In this document: positions 60,533-64,000 of the stretch, one piece after another
Position numbering within the stretch: the stretch's first letter is position 1
Layout of the letters: each line of letters opens with the position of its first letter
Assembly (NCBI RefSeq): GCF_026213295.1
Contig: NC_079426.1
Span: 26,598,902 to 26,662,901, forward strand
Direction: 5' to 3'
From: Gadus chalcogrammus
Taxonomy: Eukaryota; Chordata; Actinopteri; Gadiformes; Gadidae
DNA: 64,000 nucleotides
Position numbers and translations under genes: made by a program
Notes under the pieces: generated by a model
The model's database searches: none
Told to the model about the DNA's origin: nothing
What the model saw: the letters and a program-made list of their open reading frames with translations, nothing else

Positions 60533-60535
60533 GGG
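60484..60535. repeat. (GATA)n microsatellite
   Basis: ATAG/GATA units with small interruptions. Confidence 0.9.
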
Positions 60536-60905
60536 TAGATAGGTGAGCAGGCATTTACTAAATGGTAAATGTTTTTTATTATTATTATTCACGTTATCCC
60601 CATAACATTTAGCTATTACTGTGTAGGGAAATAGATAAATACAATGCAATACAATACAAATATAAAGTTAGGAACGCTGATAAATGTAATTTGTAAAATA
60701 AGTGTTATCTGTCTAGTCACGTTCAATGAACGAGTTCGCGAATGTTCAAGAACCTTCCACGTCATTCGACGCGCAACGGGCGACGCGATCGTCTGTTGCC
60801 AGGCAGGTTTGGAATGGATTACTATGGATGACGTAGGCCGGTACAATTTTCGCCCCGGTACAATTTTAACGTGACACAGCCGTTAACGCCGATAACGGCC
60901 CACCA

Positions 60906-60908
<3 letters not shown>

Positions 60909-60964
<56 letters not shown>
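60909..60964. repeat. (TA)n repeat
   Basis: TA dinucleotides to the right of the hAT element. Confidence 0.95.
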
Positions 60965-60967
<3 letters not shown>

Positions 60968-61471
60968 GTACACAGCTCTACTCCTTGCTGTTGAATGCGC
61001 CGTTCACTTGCATTGGCCTTCCCGACTTCCGACGGTCTTTTTTTTTTTGGATAGTTGACAGTTGCTGAGCATATGACCACTGTCAAGGAGAGTGGATTTT
61101 TTCCTCTGATTCACGTCTTTCGTATCACTCCGCAAGTAGTCCAGTAACTTATCAACCCCACCTTATTTGGTTGCTAAGCTTGATCAAAGTCTTTGGCGAA
61201 ATATTTATCTGCTGATCAAGACTACGAATGGTAACAAATAAATTGTAAAAAGACACACCGTTGAAAGTTATCTTTTAGACAGTCACATATTTTTAGCGCG
61301 ATTAATCGCATTGTATTGTGAGTTAGCTCACGATCATTCACCTTTTTTAAATTATATTTTAAATCCAATTGGAGTTAAATAAGATTATCAAATGGAATGA
61401 CACATTATCATTCATACCAAATTAACTTAATAAGCAAAAATGAGACAAGTCGATCATGACCGATCTAACCC
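60965..61471. other. hAT-like remnant, non-coding
   Basis: 60,965-61,100 is partly inverse to 58,880-59,000 (AATGCAAGTGAACGG-type phrases), and GCGCGATTAATCGCATT near 61,296 is a common fish hAT subterminal motif. No gene. Confidence 0.4.
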
Positions 61472-61687
61472 TAAATCATAGTGTATTACTGGGTAATTAC
61501 CACTGGTAATAAGAAGGTAAATACAGAGGTAGTTACCCGGTAAATACATGGTAAACCATAGTGTATTACTGGGTAATTACCACTGGTAATAAGAAGGTAA
61601 ATACGGAGGAATTATCCAGTAAATTGTAGTGTATTACTGTGTAATTACCACTGGTAATAAGAAGGTAAATACAGAGGAATTACAGCT
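61472..61687. repeat. Tandem repeat, three units of 70-81 bp
   Basis: Each unit contains GTGTATTACTG, GTAATTACCACTGGTAATAA and GAAGGTAAATAC; units start near 61,480, 61,561 and 61,630. Confidence 0.92.
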
Positions 61688-61692
61688 GAAGT

Positions 61693-62601
61693 CAGGGCTC
61701 CAGACTAACTTTTTCCTTGGGTGCACTGGTGCGCCAAATTTTTTTATTTGGGTGCACCAGCACGTATTTATGGTGCACCCAAGTTGTGAGTTGTTGAGAG
61801 GGGGGGGGCGTTGGGCCGTGCCTGCCTTGCGCTGAGTTGTTGACGGGGGGGGGGGGGGGGGGGGGCAGCTGCACCGGTTGCACCGTCGATATTTACGCCA
61901 CTGATTAATAATATTTTGACCATTAAATAAATGCCTTAAATTAATGCCGAATCTGTATCTCTCATAAAGAATATCGTCAGACAATGCCAAGGGATCGGTT
62001 TTGTCCCGAAAAACCCTCTGTCTCCGGAGAGACGCCTGTACGAAAAGTGCGCCGAGGTCCATGGGAACACCCACAAATGGTGACGCCATTATCGGAGGAG
62101 GGGCTAGGAAGCTGCGCACGCCGATATAAGTAGCCGATCTCCGGGTAGACTCGCTGAAAAGCTGCTCCCGACCAGGTTTGGTTGCGAGCGTAAGTCACCA
62201 TGGTGATACAGCGACGCTTAAAGAGATCGACTTTCATGGTACACCTAACCCAGGCTTTCAGCTCAACATACCTCGCTAACCCTCTAATCGAGCTTCGTAG
62301 TACAGGCCCCTGGATTGGGCTTCGCGGGTTTGTTTACCGGCGTTGCTATTGTTACCGGTCTTGCGTGTTCCAACGGTTTATTAGGTATCTAATAAATCGC
62401 TGTCTAATCAATACTTCATTCACTGCCTCTACCGTGGTCATTACAATATTATGAATAGACTGCTCTGTAAAAAAAATAAATAATAATAATTATACTAGAT
62501 ACATTTTCAGTCGCACCGGTGCGCCCAAATAAAATATTTGGTCGCACTACTCCGAATTCTAGGCGCATGTGCGCCCAAATTAGGCGCACTCTGGAGCCCT
62601 G
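61693..62601. mobile_element. MITE with CAGGGCTCCAGA ends, 5-bp TSD
   Basis: Left end CAGGGCTCCAGACTAAC and right end the inverse of CAGGGCTCCAGAGTGCG. Flanks GAAGT at 61,688-61,692 and 62,602-62,606. GCGCCAAAT/ATTTGGGCGC motifs lie inside both ends. A C-run block sits on the minus strand near 61,840. The ends look hAT-like, but the 5-bp duplication is short for hAT. No transposase. Confidence 0.8.
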
Positions 62602-62985
62602 GAAGTACTAAGTAAAAACTCCACTATTACCCATTAACTCAACTAAGTACCGTGTAGTTGTAACTGTTTTAGGTTGGTAATAACTCAGATATTGTGCACT
62701 TCCTAGGAAATAAAGCAACCAATTCTTAGAAACACCTATTAATTCAAGTAACAATAGTAGTTATCCAAGGTTTATGTTGGTAACAGCCCAAGTTTAATGA
62801 TGTACTATCTAGAAATTAGCATAGTACTTCCAATAAATTACTTTTTCTTAGTTATTATTCATAGCTACACCCATTTAGAAAGGGTTTATTCGATTTACCA
62901 CTATGGAATTACTTACCTGGTAACAACCTCCGCAGGAGCAGTTTTCCTCTAGTGTCATGGTACATCTTCTTAACTACTGGGTACG
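62602..62985. other. Degenerate GGTAATTACC-rich sequence
   Basis: Continues the theme of the array at 61,472 with scattered TTGGTAATAAC and AGTTATC motifs; no gene. Confidence 0.4.
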
Positions 62986-63620
62986 AAGCCGTTTGTTTCC
63001 ATGGTATTACCAGGTTCTTACCATATAATTTATAATAGACACATTCCATTGTCCATGCAGTCAACACAAACTTGTACCATGCCCGTTCTGCGACGTTACC
63101 TAGTAAAACACAACAATTTACACAGTAAGTAAGCTGAAACTGTACTGTTAAAGGAAGCCTTGTTTGTTTCCATGGTATTACCAGGTTCTTACCATATAAT
63201 TTGTAATACATTATTCCCTTTTCCATGCAGTCAACACAAACTTGTACCATGTACGTTCTGCGAAGTTACCAAGTAAAACACGACAATTTACCCAGTTAAT
63301 AAGCTGAAACTGTACTGTAAAAAGGAAGCCTTATTTGTTTCCATGGTATTACCAGGTTCTTACCATATAATTTGTAATACATTATTCCCTTTTCCATGCA
63401 GTCAACACAAACTTGTACCATGTACGTTCTGCGACGTTACTAAGTAAAACATGACAATTTACCCACTAAGTAAGCTGAAACTGTAGTGTTAAAGGAAGCC
63501 TTGTTTGTTTCCATGGTATTACCAGGCTCTTACCATATAAGTTGTAACTGGTTATTCCCTTTTCCATGCAATCAACACAAACTTTTACCATACATGTTCT
63601 GCAACGTCGTTCACCAGTAG
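62986..63620. repeat. Satellite-like array, 171-bp unit, 3.7 copies
   Basis: Units start at TTTGTTTCCATGGTATTACC at about 62,992, 63,163, 63,334 and 63,504, spacing 170-171 bp, with few differences. Each has ACCAGGTTCTTACCATATAA and TCAACACAAACTTGTACCAT. The ORF across it is an artefact. Confidence 0.95.
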
Positions 63621-64000
63621 TTAAGCACTTTAGTTGTTGTTATCAAACCCCAAACCACTGTTGATGAAAGGCATATTAAAATTAAACAAAATCAAAGGCT
63701 TATCTTTCAAATAATGCATGTCTCACAAACAGGCACTGAACACTGAAAAAATTTGACAAAAAGCCTTCCACATCAACTCAATTTAAATGTTACTGATGGT
63801 GTTTTGATAAAACACATGACCGTGTTATGGCAAGTGACCACAATGAAGACTGCTTCAACCTCTACAATTTGAATAAGTGTTAAATGCCATGCAGCAATCT
63901 GCCCATGGGAGCATCTTTTTGGTCAATCGCAAACCAATGAGTCCACTCGATGAATGAGAGATGGCTCTTTAGTGTCCTCTCTGTGAGGTATCCCTGCAGT
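63621..64000. other. Non-coding end of window
   Basis: No gene or repeat recognised after the satellite array. Confidence 0.45.

Larger units (their letters stand above)
58750..60908. mobile_element. hAT-like element in a TA repeat
   Basis: Left end TAGTGGTGGGCATAG and right end the inverse of TAGTGGTGGGCCGTTATCGG. Subterminal AATCTAGATTAAT motifs are typical of teleost hAT elements. Both flanks are TA repeats, so an 8-bp duplication cannot be proven. Near 59,335-59,430 a block is inverse to 60,800-60,895, which suggests two related elements fused or nested. No transposase remains. Confidence 0.6.

Noticed and set aside
62986..63620. 113-codon minus-strand ORF suggesting a repeat protein
   Set aside because: It follows the 171-bp satellite; the repeated peptide is a by-product.

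Overview
The window looks like intergenic or intronic DNA of a teleost fish. The repeat families are teleost-type: Rex3-like RTE LINEs with GATG-type tails, a fish L2/Jockey-type LINE, a Tc1 element with long terminal repeats, several hAT elements, and a piggyBac derivative. Dinucleotide repeats are extremely dense, as in gadiform genomes, but species assignment is inference only. I see no convincing host protein-coding gene, no tRNA or rRNA gene and no bacterial feature. All alignments were made by eye, so boundaries are accurate to a few bases where target-site duplications (TSDs) are given and to tens of bases elsewhere.

Region by region. 1-3.7 kb: fragments of a dispersed family (copy A), a CCAAT-containing repeat and a MITE. 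4-8.7 kb: two broken hAT transposase genes separated by a 100-N assembly gap; the second keeps recognisable splice sites. 9.3-12.4 kb: copy B of the dispersed family, simple repeats and a hAT-like MITE. 12.4-24 kb: mostly unique sequence with a 346-bp near-perfect hairpin, a 38-bp minisatellite and a 1.2-kb CA/GT cluster. 24-28 kb: two damaged Rex3-like fragments. 30.2-35.15 kb: a 4.97-kb palindromic element flanked by a 7-bp direct repeat, apparently inserted at the end of a Harbinger-like MITE. 36-46.3 kb: a deep nest. Copy E of the dispersed family is split by a hAT element (8-bp TSD) that itself holds a Rex3-like LINE (10-bp TSD), then by a 1.44-kb insertion encoding a small membrane protein, then by a second hAT element that holds a piggyBac derivative (TTAA TSD). 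46.6-53.5 kb: a second CCAAT repeat, long CA, GT and polypurine tracts, and a MITE. 53.6-58.6 kb: a LINE with EN and RT domains, split by a young Tc1 element. 58.7-62.6 kb: more hAT-like elements, one nested. 61.5-63.6 kb: two tandem arrays, including a 171-bp satellite.

There is no co-operating gene set here; the window is a record of successive transpositions. The two items most likely to be undescribed are the palindromic 30,178-35,150 element, which resembles foldback/Galileo-type transposons in structure but has no recognisable transposase, and the 40,063-41,504 insertion, which carries a short single-pass membrane protein ORF and a polyadenylation signal.
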